This document shows positions 36,985 through 49,515 of a stretch of DNA of 64,000 nt, piece by piece; the first letter of the stretch is position 1; each line of letters starts with the position of its first letter. The stretch spans positions 26,426,046-26,490,045 of the forward strand of contig NC_088307.1 of assembly GCF_032854445.1 (NCBI RefSeq), in the 5' to 3' direction. The position numbers were made by a program, and so were the translations under genes. The DNA is from Liolophura sinensis. Lineage: Eukaryota; Mollusca; Polyplacophora; Chitonida; Chitonidae. Under the pieces are notes generated by a model, which was given only the letters and a program-made list of their open reading frames with translations, made no database searches and was not told the DNA's origin.

Positions 36985-37592
36985 TTTTTGAAGTTGTTTT
37001 TGACCACAAGTGATATCATATGATAAATGTTTTTCATATTTCAGCTTCCAGTACGTGCCAACAGCCACGGTAATTACAAGCAATGCTACGAAATATAAAA
37101 TTTTGACTAATGTCAACAAATGGCTTGAATTTGTGGAAGTTCAATAAATCGGTAAGTTTTTGTCTGCAACATGGATTATTTTGTGGAAAAAAAATGATCA
37201 AGCAATGTTTCATATTGTAATGATAATACTGAAGCAAAATACGCTTGCTTACGAACAGGAACTTTCATGAAACGAGCCCGTTCAATATGCGCAAAGATGG
37301 AGAGGTGGTATCCAGACGTTTGTAATCCAATCGCTCAAGACACGAGAGGTGGGATACAGTTTGTGTACTGTGAAATCCCGCTTCTCAGTCTGAATTTTCA
37401 ACCAATCGTAAAGGTTGACACGTAATCACGAACGTCTCAAAAAACATGCATATCCCACTCTAAACGGTAATACCATCTGACCTGAATTTTACGCGCAATC
37501 CCGGACTCGGTCATAGAATATTCCGTTTCAAGAGTCCATGTGAGTAGTAAACCACCAACAGCCCTCAGAGGCAGGCCGAATCGGTCTTGCAT

Positions 37593-37672
37593 TGATGTTT
37601 TGCGGCGTACTCCAGAATATTTCACTTCTACGATGGCGGCTAGTATTATGTTGGGAGGACCATCCCATATAA
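37593..37672 (-). mobile_element. SINE family 2 3' fragment
   Basis: tgatgttttgcggcgtactc, agaatatttcacttctacga and tggcggctagtattatgttg, then gaggaccatccc. Only the 3' body and tail end are kept. Confidence 0.75.
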
Positions 37673-38850
37673 ACCTATAGCATAAGTTAGTCTGGCGCTG
37701 AAACTCTACGTGTTACATGTGGAGCATTTTACTCATCTATTTACCAAAGTCCACCGCTTAAACCTTAACTCCCTATGTTGTAAGTTTTAATTATATTGTT
37801 GTTCGGTTTTGCTATCAATCTCAATAACAAACATGAAAAGATGCGTAACAATCTGCACCAACAAAGGAATACAATATCAACACTGATTGGCTAACAGTGG
37901 ACAAAGGGTTTCTTGGTTTAACCCATGCAGCCTCGGTCACGCTTGAATAGATCTCCCATACCTACAATTCAGCTTAGGTTAGTCATCGCCTGGACTTGCC
38001 TCACTCCAGCCAAAATCGACACTGTATCCCTTTAAAACGTTCTCTTAAAAAGCTTGTGTCACGTGGGAGAGATGGGAGGTGAGGAAGGGATGAGAGTGGG
38101 GAACACGTTTACGATTTAACATGACAGGGTCACTGTCAATGAGGGTAATCCCCTTACATTGTGTCGCCAGATAGTCGGAGGTGTTGGTTATAGTCTCGGT
38201 GTGGTAATCCCCCTAGAGGAATCCCGTCAGCGGTGAGACTTGGAGACTGTCTGCCCCAGCTGACAAACCAGAACGTGCATCACACGATACTTTAGCTACA
38301 TTCCATACGTAAATATATTCACACATTAGAATTGCAGGTAGGGTAGAGGGAGAGGCTGGGGGAAGCTGGGAGATTGTTTGTCTCTGGTTCACTGATGCAT
38401 GGCTTTCCTTGAAAATGACTATACCCCAGGGTCACGAAGCTGTCTAAGACTTAAATCAGACTTAAGCATTCTTTCAAAACAGTTGACTGATATTGTGACT
38501 CACTTTGAGGATATTTATTTCAATGCTGTAAAAGTTGTCTCAGGTCGTCATGAAAAGAGATGGAAATTAGGCGGAGAAATAAAGAATATCACAGGTTAAT
38601 ACTAAACCATTTTAAGTCTGCTACAACCCAGTTGCATGAAATAATTTCTGACTTAAAGCCAGATCAAAATTTTAAAAATTTAAATTTAGAATATTTACTT
38701 TTTTATATTGACAGTTGAAATTGTGACACGTTTGTCATAGGATAACTCTGGAGAAATCGTCAACATATTAATTTCTAAGGTCCAAGACAAAGTCTAAAAT
38801 TCTATTTCACATTTTGATTTAAATCAGAAATAATTTGCAGGAATTACATC

Positions 38851-39055
38851 AGGCCCTGGGATCATGAAGCGATCTTAGACTTAAATCAAAATTTCAAATC
38901 ACTTTAGAATTTTTTTTTCTGATGTAACAAGGAGAAAATATTGCTTAACAAGGTAAATTCTCGATGAGGTAAAAGAAAAGCAGAAAGGAACATACTAAAT
39001 TTAATGATTGAAAATTTGGATTACGCCTAAGATCGCTTCAGGATCCCAAGGGCCT
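38851..39055. mobile_element. Foldback MITE, ~30-bp inverted ends
   Basis: The left end aggccctgggatcatgaagc continues gatcttaga. The right end ctaagatcgcttcaggatcc continues caagggcct, its reverse complement with few mismatches. The 205-bp interior is noncoding. A solitary related end (ccccagggtcacgaagctgt, ~38424) lies 430 bases upstream. Confidence 0.8.
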
Positions 39056-39242
39056 GGATTCTATCACACAAAGCCAGTTATGATATATTTGAAATTTTAT
39101 TTGAATACTTATTGTAAATACGTTTTATGTATTATCTTAAGACAAATGCATCAAAATTGAACTTCTTGGGCGTTAAACTCTGTTTAATATTGAAAGTATA
39201 AATCTGCGTTTAAGTCAGAGCTGGCTTTGATGAATCGGCTCT
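39053..39242. mobile_element. Second foldback element, adjoining the first
   Basis: Begins cctggattctatcacacaaa followed by gccagttatg, and ends gtcagagctggctttgatga followed by atcgg. The aaagccag / ctggcttt ends pair. Related ends (tattgcacaaagcca) occur at ~36646 and ~44782. Boundaries are uncertain. Confidence 0.55.
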
Positions 39243-41194
39243 TGTTCCTGCACAATTTGTTTAAACCCTTGTTGCAACTTTACATCCTTAAATCTACAAG
39301 GTAGGCAGGTTGGTTTTGTCTGTGATAAAACCTGTCATGTAAGGTAAAGATTCTGGAGTACGGAATAAACTTTTAAATCCAATTAAATCAATATATAGAC
39401 GAGTAGCGTCCGGTTAGGTCAGTGATTAGGGATCTATGCGTCGATACAGACATTCGTATGCCAGCCGTCAACCAATACGGATATTTCAGATCAATGAACA
39501 CAAGGCCAATTCCAAAACGACGTATAATACAAGCCACAAAAGAAATAAGAAAGTACAAAAAGTTCGAAAATAGGACGGAATCGTGTAAAGAGTCAACGGT
39601 TTTCAATAATGCACCTGCTGAAAGATTTGTCGGTGCAAAATCACCTGCGGAAAACGTTTTGATAGAACAAGTTTGATGAGCAAGGTGACTCCATATATTG
39701 TCAAGTGAGAAGATGATGTACTTATATATCTACATATCTGTGACCCTTATAGACACATTATCTGCTGCGTCCACAGCACATGTAAACGTACATGTCTTTA
39801 GATAATTACAACTTGATACACAGCTGTATGTGTTTGCGTAGTCCTTTCTGAACACATGGGCTGTGCTTAGATATGTAGAATTGCACTACTTCCCCTTCCT
39901 ATCAGGTATGCGGTAGTGGTTTGTTCTTGTATTTACTGAAATCATAAACCAATCAGGGGTGCGTACCGAATACAAACAGACTAGAAAACAAATACAAACT
40001 TTATTATAGAAACTGTATTGTAACCGAGTCTCGCTGATGACGAGATTCCTCTGCGGAGGAAGTGGTGTGGTATCAGACTGAGGCTTTAGCCCACAGTTTC
40101 GTGATGCTGAGGCCTGGGTGTCTGTTCGGGTTTAGGGTTATTTTTTCACAATTAACAGCTTTTTACCCTGGAGATGTATTTCGGGCTACGACAATCGAGT
40201 GTCGCGATATTCGAGCGTTCGCAGTGTCACCAGGGAACGATGGTTCGATCATGGAACGGATATGGTATAAAAAAGGCAAATAAAGGATGAAAAGTATATC
40301 TATTAGAATTTTACACATATATTAGAATTTCTAAATGGAGTTTAATGTATACAAATTTTTCCATTATAAGGTGGGTTATATGGACTACACTACCAGTCAA
40401 ACGGTACCTGAATATGTCCACCTCATTACTTTAGAGACAGACTCGAAAACACGTCATTACACATTTAAATTTCACGACTTTCCACTTTTAATCTCCAGAT
40501 GATGCATGGTTATACATCCATGAGGAAGACACCTGTACTACAAATATGCAAAAACAGTACATTGCAGGCTTCATACAGTGCACGGTGCTCATCATATTGG
40601 GAACGTTGTAATCATTACAGATTTCTAAAATAATGAAATAGCGTTTAATAGGCTAATTTAGCCTCAGATTTGAAGCCTTCCAAACTGTCCACGCAGCGTA
40701 GGAGTCGCCAATACATTAGCAATTTTCACACTTTCTCGGGCGAATGCCTCTTGAGTGTAGTTTAGCGGTCGAAATGATAGGAAGATTTACTAATGGGAGA
40801 AGAGCTCCTTAATATTTGATGACCATTGATCAGAGGTGTCTCAGACAAGTTGGTTACTATACACACCAATGGCACAATTCAACAGTTTCGTGATTACCTT
40901 TAAACCCCAGACAAACGTCTAATGCTTTCCTGTTATAAGGTTTGTTAATCCCATTGCCATGTACCATTGCAGATGGACACCATTAACACAAACGCAGGTC
41001 CCTGGTGGGACCTATATACATTTAGCTTACACTGTGTTTAAGGACAAAAAAAACAAAGAAAATAAATGAATCAGAGTCTTAGATAACTTACGGCACCAAT
41101 ACGAAAGCGTACAGCATGGAGAAAAAACAGGGCATTGACGACAAGGTGATCGACAGGAAATGGCGAGACAAACCGTACGTTCAAACCCTTTGAA
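39243..41194. other. No gene recognised
   Basis: AT-rich. Open frames at 39422-39676 and 40062-40283 are short, have no domain, and the first is also open on the other strand. No array or SINE is visible. Confidence 0.4.
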
Positions 41195-41250
41195 GGAGTG
41201 AGTGAGTGAATGTTTGGGGTTTAAGGTGGTACTTAACAATGTTTCAGTCA
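41195..41250 (-). mobile_element. SINE family 1 3' end fragment
   Basis: gagtgagtgagtgaatgttt, ggggtttaaggtggtactta and acaatgtttcagtcac are the reverse complement of the family 1 tail. Nothing of the head remains. Confidence 0.7.
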
Positions 41251-41639
41251 CCCTGTGAAGGACATACATGTGCTAACAGTATGGTTGCCTTCTAGCTCAT
41301 CAATGTGTTGAGAAGGTAAAAGCCTTATCCAGATACCTTGTACGTACGCTGTTATTATAAACATTACATACTTCATATTTGCCCAAAAAAGTCCTCCCTC
41401 ATCTTTAATGGCAGTTAAGCATCATTTCGAGGAATAACTTGTTAAACACCACTTCGAAAACATGACCTATAGTTTCTTGGGTTTCGATTCAGGAGCTCCA
41501 ACCTGACTACATTTTTCGTAGATCTATATCTCCAGCCACCAAATGGACACGAAACTAAGAGATATTAATCTTGTACAGTGAATAATATCTAGAAAGATGC
41601 CAGACGACTGATCATAAAATGCAACTAGAAGAACAGTAC

Positions 41640-41755
41640 AGATGACTTCAGTTCTGTCCGTGAAGTGTGGAGGCTGATTATTGCTGTAGATTGGATTTAC
41701 ACCCTGTTTTATTGCGGCTCTACACGCATCGTCTAGATACAGTGATACACGCGAC
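41640..41755. repeat. Dispersed repeat piece (also 45578-45700 and ~49031-49075)
   Basis: Shares agatgacttc.gt.ctgtcc, ttggatttacacc, tttattgc.gg and cgtcgtctagagacagt-type words with 45578-45700. A shorter part (gatgacttccgtgctctcc) recurs just before copy A of the 3-kb repeat. This suggests that the family behind copies A-D extends left in fragments. Confidence 0.6.
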
Positions 41756-41827
41756 CATTTACCAACCAACACATTGTCGTCTCTGCTCTGGTTTTATTCT
41801 CTTTACTTTCATATTTGTGACTTGCAG

Positions 41828-41875
41828 ATGCGGTTTGGGATACAAAGACAATAATGGAGAGTGCATTGTAATTTC
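41828..41875 (+). pseudogene. EGF-like cysteine motif, possible exon remnant
   Basis: After a pyrimidine-rich tract ending ttgcag, the frame reads CGLGYKDNNGEC. With the codons before the AG it reads TCRCGLGYKDNNGEC, which fits C-x-C-x-x-G-Y-(x5)-G-x-C of an EGF or EB-type module. No neighbouring module is seen, and the pyrimidine tract resembles a unit of the 48-bp repeat that starts at 42057. A decayed exon or chance match are both possible. Confidence 0.25.
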
Positions 41876-42056
41876 ATCACAGCATTTGAGTAATTCTAGA
41901 CCAGTGACGTCTAATAAATTGCAGTTGACATCATCACTGCTTTTTGTTACCTAGTTCTTGCCTAGACATGGTGATACTATCTATGCATTTTCGTGAGGTA
42001 ACTGACGAAGCGCCGTATTTCACCGATTCCGTTTGACCATTCGCTAGCTATCTCAA

Positions 42057-42618
42057 TCTCGTCGCAGCTCTGGTCTTTTTCTAAATTTGGTGCGTCTATC
42101 GCAATGTCGGCGCTGCTCTGGATTTTCTCTCTATGTTGTGCGTCTATCACAATTTCGGCGCTGCTCTGGTCTTTTCCTCTATGCTATGCGTCTCTCATAC
42201 TGTCGTCTCTGCTCTGATCTTTCACTCTATGCTGTACGTCTATCACAATGTCGTCGCTGCTCTGGTTTTACTCTCTATGCTGTACGTCTATCGCTATGCC
42301 GTCACTGCTCTGGTCTTTCTTTCTATGTTGTACGTCTATCGCAATGTCGTCGCTGCTCTGTTTTTACGCTCTATGTTGTACGCCTATCACACTGTCGTCG
42401 CTGCTCTTGTTTTACTCTCTATGCTGTACGTCTATCACACTGTCGTCGCTGCTATGGTCTTTCTCCCTATGCTGTACGTCTATTACAATGTTGTCGCCGC
42501 TCTGGTTTTACGTTGTATGCTGTACGTCTATCACAATGTCGTCACTGCTCTGGTTTCACTCTTTATGCTGTATGTCTATCACAATGTCGCCGCTGCTCTG
42601 GTCTTTATCTCTATGCTG
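42057..42618. repeat. 48-bp minisatellite, ~12 units
   Basis: Unit cgctgctctggttttactct continues ctatgctgtacgtctatcac and aatgtcgt, with spacing of 48 bases. A single diverged unit occurs earlier, at 41775-41815. Because 48 is divisible by three and the unit lacks stops in the plus frames, three overlapping frames stay open (up to 205 codons) and give 16-residue repeats. That is expected from the period alone and is not evidence of a protein. Confidence 0.9.
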
Positions 42619-42639
42619 TACATCTTTAATGATAATTAT

Positions 42640-44407
42640 ACATATCGGTGTTTTCAATCAGTAATACATATATATGTCAGCTGCTTTGTCCAGCGGACCT
42701 ACTGGTCCCACTCAGAATTTGGTAAATGGTTAACTGAGTCTATAGACTAGACTATAAACTAAATATGCAACACCCAAAAGATATACCTTAGATACACCAT
42801 CGTTAGAGTAAGGACTACACCGTCAGTCACGCCAGCATAACGTCAGGAAGTTATGTGGCTAGATCCAGGAAACTGTTGTGGCAGTCGACACGAAGATGAC
42901 AAACGTCCAAAATCAGAACAAGAAGCACAAAAAAATTTCAAAACCCTCTAACATAAAAGATCGAACAAACACATTAAATATAGTTTGCCTGCAATATGAC
43001 TTTTTATGTTACGTCATGTACAAAAACCATAGCATTGTCAATAAATCTGACATAATATTTTGTTCACGAGTTACACACAAGAGCTCTGAGTGACTGAGGA
43101 AATGTGCGATGTCATTTTGATTGATGGAGGAAATGTGGCATGGCATACTGAATTAAAAAGAAATTATGAGAGAGAAAATATGGGACACCAGCCTGAGGAT
43201 GCTTTCAGTGCAGTACTAAACAATTTTAAATGTAAGTCTGACGGTCACGAAACATTTAGGCCGAAAAACCTGGAAAGTCCTTTGAGGACAAGTCTAACTA
43301 TCTGAACATCTCTGCTGCGAGTATCTTTGTAAGTCGCTATGCACCATACTGTGGTCCACACATCTTTTGCCGTCATATGGCCACCAAAATATAAAATAAA
43401 TAAACTAAATAAATAAATGGTTTATTGCTTAACACTAACACCACACCGAATACTTAAGTTCAAATCATTTCCTGACACAGCGTGAAGTTTGTACGCTGGA
43501 TGGCGGAGCATACATTAATGTACCTCAATGCAATCTTTGATTTGACAGACCTATGATTGACATTATCATCCACAATCGCTGAATCCTTCTCTTTGATGCA
43601 TAATTCATTTCTGATTTCGTACTTTATAAACTTTCTTAGGTCTTTGGGGGTTTATGTTAAACGTCGTTTTAGGATTTGGCCTTGATGGTTATTGACCTGG
43701 AACGACCATACGACTAATATACGAATGTCTGTTTCGATTATGATAGCAATATATAATGTCATCGGTAAATCAGAGGTGCAAGATCATTATTTATCTGCTT
43801 CACCGTTCATGTAGCATTCCGCCGAGTCAACGAGAAAACTTTACGGCCACCAGATACAAATTCTCCGACAGAGTTTTTACTTTTTCTCCTTTGCTGAAAA
43901 AGTGTCTATTTGAGGAAGTAAAGTGCTGTGCGTTGTACGGTGTGTCTGTAACTAATGGTCTTGCCGTGTAAGCTTGGGAATTTTCCTCTCAGACCTTGAA
44001 TATACAAAACACAAGCTTTTGGAATTGAACAGAAATATGTCAGCACAGTTCCACAGTGAAGTAAACAGCCTGGAACGGCTAAAGGCCTTCCGGTTATAAG
44101 GACTTAGCCGCCGCGATACAATGTGCAGAATCGGTTGGTAATGGGAACTGACCGGAAGTATGCAGAATACCAATATTTCGCACGCGGCGCCGAATTCATT
44201 ACCCAGAATTCTTTGTTAATTCTTGCGAAAAATCAGAACGTGCTGTCTCAGTCCATGACTTTTGTGTTCATCCATCAGAGCTGGAAGGCGTGCCTGCGAC
44301 CAAATTGTAAATCAACAGAACGTCTTTGCGACTGCCAAGAGACCTGAATGTCAAGCAATTTCATAGATCTAGGCTATTAACTTGTAGAAATCGACTCAGA
44401 GCCACAT
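42640..44407. other. No gene recognised
   Basis: AT-rich. It contains a dispersed repeat end at 43631-43690 (ggtttatgttaaacgtcgtt) and, at 43785-43815, a short match (ttatttatctgcttcaccgt) to the start of copies B and C of the 3-kb repeat. Small frames are not supported as genes. Confidence 0.4.
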
Positions 44408-44503
44408 TTACCAAAATAATGCCATAATGCTGGCCGCCGTAGCATATGTGAAATATTCTTGAGTACGACGTAAAACAGGAATTAAATAAATAAATAAATA
44501 AGG
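44408..44503 (+). mobile_element. SINE family 2 3' fragment
   Basis: ataatgctggccgccgtagc, gtgaaatattcttgagtacg and acgtaaaacagg, then (aaat)n. It keeps the 3' body and tail only. Confidence 0.8.
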
Positions 44504-47361
44504 ATTGTTTCATTTCAGTTGGGTCATATATGTAGTTATGTATATACAGTCTGATAGCATGCATGTCACACAAGTGGTCAGCAACAGTGTCTGAAGACAT
44601 TACCCAGTGTTTCTTGTTGTCAGTAGATATTACTATCATTATGACTGCTGCTTGGTACCGTTTTCAAATGCATTACGGATGTCAAATTCATAATCACCAG
44701 GCAAAAATACGACACCTTATCACCATACTAGACCAATGAGAACAATGCATTTTTAAAGTCAAAGGCTTAAGGCCCTATTGCACAAAGCCAATTTTGCTTT
44801 AAAATCAAATCGTGTAATTTGCTTGAAACACTTATTTATAGATGCCAGCATTCAGCATTGGGGAAATGTAATAAGTTTTATGTGAAACAAATCTGTAACA
44901 ATTTAAATTCCTGGGGTTGTAAAGTATGAAACGTCCAGATTATTTTAAACTTGGACTGTACCAGAACAGACTTTTGATGAGAACGTTCCAGTTCAGAATA
45001 AAATTTGATGAAGAGGCAATTGTTGGTCAATTATTTTATATGCTATTGTACAAAAATAAACTTTACAATTGAGTACAAACGTGTTGAAACTGTCGTGTGG
45101 CATACGACTCAATAATGTAACAATACACACGTAGAGGTCAAAGAAAACCGGCACAGAATCGTGAGTAATCAAGCCCAGCCCAGTTGAAAGAAAATTTTGT
45201 ATCGAAACCATGAACAGCCCGATTCGTGATGAATCACATCCATTACTCATGCTGGTGAGCACAAAGAGAATAAATAGGTACATTTTACGATAGATTGTCG
45301 ATAGATTCGTACATTTTACGATAGATTGTCCTCAACGGTACATGCATGTTCCACGGGCAATGCACATACCAAATAAGGAAAACCTTCGTGACAGTGCAGC
45401 GTGGATTGCGGGAATTTCCTGTCAAACATCACAATAGTTTCCTCACTTACGGCTTTTCGAATGTTACACACACAGATATAAATCGCACACAAGACAAACA
45501 GTTGTTACTCGTGTACGGAGAATAGTGTATTGAATGATGTCAAAAACCAAGTTATAATTGCAACCAGACGTTGAGTACAAATGACTTCCGTGCTATCCGG
45601 GAAGGATGAAGACACATTGGATTTACATCATCTTTTATTGCAGGGTCAGATTGATTGGCTTGCATTTGTACGTGTCGTCTAGAGACAGTATATTTGCTGC
45701 TTACGTCTGTACCCGTGGGAAACATATCAGAGGGATTTTTCACTTCTGTGACAAGGTTTAAAGTGATCTCTTGGCAGACTCTATGGGGAAAAGCCCGGTC
45801 AACCGAAAAAGACACTTCCTGAGTAAGTTAGCGAAGGACAAGGTATAATTAACACCCGTAAAAGTCTCGCTGAACTGGTTGAGCAATATATCACACGCTA
45901 AATACCCATAGATACATTCACACCATTCAAATATTCACAGTTAACCATTTATATTGTTCCCTATCATTTCTCAGTGAGCAGGCAACAGTTTTCAATGATG
46001 TTTAAAAAAAACCGCACGGTATGTTATAGGCTATTGAATGAGTCAGAATCCACATTATTTCATAAGGTGTCGATAATCAGAGTATGTACATGTATCAGCT
46101 GGATTTTGACCGCAACTTTTAATTTATGTATGCACAAGGTGGCGTTCCAATACAACCCAATATACAGCCCCTAGAAGCATAATATGCAGTACTTCGTTAG
46201 CTGTTTCAGAGTTTATGTCGTATTCTAATGACTGATGTGGTATATGGATCTTTCTGTCTGGCTATCTGCATGGTTATCTGGGGAATGCTTGATTTACAAC
46301 GAAAGCAGTCAGGCTAGGGGCGGACGAAATCCTGCGAGACACAGGGAAATTTTTACCGCTACCGGATGTAGGACAGCAGACAAACACTTATCAGTTGTTC
46401 GTCATTAGCCTGTGCTAGAAGATGTTTGACAAGAAAAATGAGTGGTAGTAAAAAAGGTGGGCCGCCATAATCACTCGCGTGCAACAGTGGTCCATATTTT
46501 CTCGGCTTACCTATATAGTTACTCCAGTGAACTTGAGGCTATATCCTTAGTTAGACAATCAATATTAACCTATCAATATGCACATTTCCAGATATTTAAG
46601 GTTGTATTAATAAGGCATCATTCTAACGTGTTTTAATTTTTTAAATTTTGGTCAGCTTTTCTCAGCGCATGGAAACTTTGAGTGGTTTCTCCACGCATTT
46701 GCCACGTGTCGGTCACGCCACAGTAAATAATTCTTATCCACATAAAAATATCTTTGTCACAAATACCTTATCTTTCAAAAGACACGTCACAATTGTCATC
46801 TCATTTCTGACCGACGCAAGTCAGAAACGCCTCGTAACACCTCAAAGGAGAAGTTGAATTTAAACTCTAATATGTTATCACCTAATTTTATTGGTCTATA
46901 AACAAACCTTACACATAGTCATTTCCCTAAACAACGTTTAACAGAAACCACCAAAGAACGAAGAAATTATTACGAAGAATAAATAAAACCGCTTTTACAA
47001 AGAGAAGCAGTTCACACATTTCAGTGATGTAGGAATGACGCAAGGCCAATGAATGAAATTAGTATCCAGATCGTGTACCCTTCTGGTTTGTCAGTTGTGG
47101 ATAAGGAAAACATTTATCTCAAACGTGCATTGATTGCAAATGTTCAAATATCCAACGTGGTTATCTAATTCAACACTACAAATATACGGCCCCTTGACGC
47201 AGGATGAGCCGAATAGTTTTGAAGTCAGTTTCCAAAAAGATTTTCTTTCCCAAACTTGATTTATATGCTTCTGGAGGAATTGAGCAACGTTTCAAGACCA
47301 TAGATTACGCAACCCGATTCAGAAAAGCAGTGCCAAGTTTGGTGTGAAAAAATTTCCTTAT
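44504..47361. other. No gene recognised; scattered 3-kb-repeat fragments
   Basis: Holds the dispersed pieces at 45578-45700 (see 41640) and at about 46289-46420. In the latter, gcggacgaaatcctgcgaga, ttagcctgtgctagaag and neighbouring words match the start of copies B and C. There is a short local duplication, tacattttacgatagattgt, at 45281 and 45311. Open frames are small and unremarkable. Confidence 0.4.
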
Positions 47362-47420
47362 TTGATTGGCGCTTTACACCGTACTCAAAAATATTTCACT
47401 TACACCAAGGCGACCAAGGT
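47362..47420 (-). mobile_element. SINE family 2 tail fragment
   Basis: tgattggcgctttacaccgt, actcaaaaatatttcactta and caccaaggcgacc are a diverged 3' end. Confidence 0.6.
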
Positions 47421-47519
47421 ACAACATGTAAAATGAGGCCGGTAAAATTGAAAAGTATTATTGAATCTTATTCAGTTATTTTTGCTCAGTTATGATGATA
47501 ACCAAATTATGGTACATTG

Positions 47520-48044
47520 TTACATTTCAACACGTGTTATCCCACTGTGCGACCATTCATTCACATTAACATAAGTGTTACACTGGGTCAGTTCACAACA
47601 AGTTAAAAAAGAATTTAAACTAACCTGATCACAATCTAAGATGGTCCACGTGATCAGTAGAAAAGGCGTTAATAGGCGAATAAAGCCATTTAAGCGAAAG
47701 TCGTGTGATACATGTTTTTGGCAAATAGTCAAACATATGCTCGACACCTGTGAAGACGTACGTAGAGCATACAGATTTTCATAAAGTTTTGCCTTAGACT
47801 GTGTATTTATATGAATCACAGATTTATAGAAGGGTGATATACAGGCAGTATTTACGTTTGTGCATATATGATTACCGACCACTCTGTTTACACGCTGCCA
47901 TAGCTCCTGGATTGTTGCCCTAAAACGTGAACATCTGGTGGAAATTGAAGCAACAATTGATAACGAGTACATATGGTAGCCTAATAGCTGAGTTAACACG
48001 TTATTTAGTGCTGAGAGAAAACTATATAAAATTTCTTCGTGCAT
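47520..48044 (-). CDS. Uncharacterised 174-codon ORF, doubtful
   Basis: This ORF runs from an ATG at 48044 to a stop at 47520. The translation has 10 cysteines, a hydrophobic stretch near residues 124-135 and no domain I recognise. There is no signal peptide, no clear splice acceptor before the ATG, and no repeat structure. In 128 kb of AT-rich sequence on two strands a frame of this length can arise by chance. It is listed because it is the longest frame outside repeats and transposons. Confidence 0.15.
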   Translation of the reverse strand: MHEEILYSFLSALNNVLTQLLGYHMYSLSIVASISTRCSRFRATIQELWQRVNRVVGNHICTNVNTACISPFYKSVIHINTQSKAKLYENLYALRTSSQVSSICLTICQKHVSHDFRLNGFIRLLTPFLLITWTILDCDQVSLNSFLTCCELTQCNTYVNVNEWSHSGITRVEM

Positions 48045-48607
48045 TTATATTTTTGTTGAAAACACGAAGCAGATGTTTTACGCCGGCTGGATAATCACGG
48101 CATAATTATCTTCATATGGTTAGGTACAATTTACAATAATAATAACGATACTCAGACCACGTTCAACGTTTCCAGTCCAGTGTTAACGTGGGAATTGCTC
48201 CATACTGCATGTACGTAGCTTTTAGCTAACCGTTCAATTTACCCTTAATTGTGGAAGCGATATATGATAGAGTTACATTGATCTAACATTCTTGGCTTCT
48301 TAAAGCACCATTTTTGCAAAATGCAAACCTTTAAAAAAGTAAATGTAATATGTTTTCTATGATTAATAGCTAGAGCAAATATATAAAAAAAAACATGCGA
48401 TGTTTGTCACAGGTGAAAAGACTCCATATCGAAAGAAGACGAATTCTTGTGCTAAGTGAAAAAAGGAATAAATATGTCACAGTAAATTTGAACATGTACT
48501 TTTATTGGAACCTTCATTCCTATATGCCAGCTTGCAATAAGTTTTCAGTTAAGATTTATGTATTTCCTTGATTGGAGGTTTACATGGTACTTCTCTGTCA
48601 TGTACAG

Positions 48608-48765
48608 CCGGGTTTCTCTCCGGCCGTTCATGAAAGGACTGCACCAACCTGCGGATGGTCGTGGGTTTCCCCCGGTTTCATCCCACTATAATGATGGCCG
48701 CTGTCATACACGTGAAATATTCTTGAGTAAGGCCTAAAATATGGCATAATCAAATAAATTAATAA
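48608..48765 (+). mobile_element. SINE family 2, 5'-truncated
   Basis: accaacctgcggatggtcgt, gggtttcccccggtttcatc, ataatgatggccgctgtcat, acgtgaaatattcttgagta and a caaataaattaataaat tail. Confidence 0.8.
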
Positions 48766-48775
48766 ATATCTTTAT

Positions 48776-48852
48776 ACTGTGGCGGCCAACATCGTGATGG
48801 GAAGAAACTGGACAGAGTAAGCCAGCATGGGATGGGCTTAAACTCGCAGTTT
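48776..48852 (-). mobile_element. SINE family 2 internal fragment, opposite strand
   Basis: ctgtggcggccaacatcgtg, atgggaagaaactggacaga and cagcatgggatgggcttaaa, then ctcgcag. Together with the preceding element this forms a head-to-head pair of SINE pieces. Confidence 0.65.
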
Positions 48853-49198
48853 AATGGTTTCTTCAGTCACGGCTATCGGATCTGCATGTCCATTATTACC
48901 GTTAACGGTTCTGCAAATTTATATTTCCTCATACATTTTGGACAAGACAAATAATTAATAATCTTGCACTGAGAATAATGTGTAGAATAATTATTATGAT
49001 AGTAAATACCACATGTAAAAAGCAGCCGGATGTTGAGCACAGATGACTTCCGTGCTCTCCCTGGTGGGGGATGGCCGATTTTGCTGGAACCGAGAATATT
49101 AAAAAAAACACCGGATATAAACGCACAGACAGCCATTTATTAACGCTATCTATGTGTTATTAGCATTTGTTGGAAGAATACTCACGCCAAAAATGAGT

Positions 49199-49515
49199 CT
49201 TTTTCTGCCGTGGGACTTGCTTGTAACCATTGTCTGTCCTGTGAGAGAGTAGAACGTGTGGTTAATGTCGCCTGACTTGCCTGTAACCACTGTCTCTCCT
49301 GTGATGGTTCGTTACGTGTTGTTACCTTCGTGTGACTTACCATTAACCATTGTCTGTCCTGTGAGGGTTTGTTACTTATCGTTACTGTCGTTTGACTTGC
49401 CTTTACCCAATGCCTGTCCTGTGAGAGCTTGTTACTTGGCTTTACTGTCGTGTCACTTGCCTGGAACCATTATCTGTCCTGTAAGGCTTCGCTACATGTC
49501 GATACTGACGTAACC
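49199..49515. repeat. 60-bp minisatellite in copy A, ~5 units
   Basis: Period 60: acttgcctgtaaccattgtc continues tgtcctgtgagggtttgtta and cgtg.cgttactgtcgtgtg. The units are mutually diverged. The open frame over them (20-residue repeat) follows from the period being divisible by three. Confidence 0.85.

Noticed and set aside
39388-39676. Overlapping plus and minus frames around 39.5 kb
   Set aside because: Open on both strands with no family resemblance, and short enough to be chance.
42133-42750. 205-codon hydrophobic repeat protein
   Set aside because: Two other plus frames are equally open over the same 48-bp array, so openness is explained by the period.
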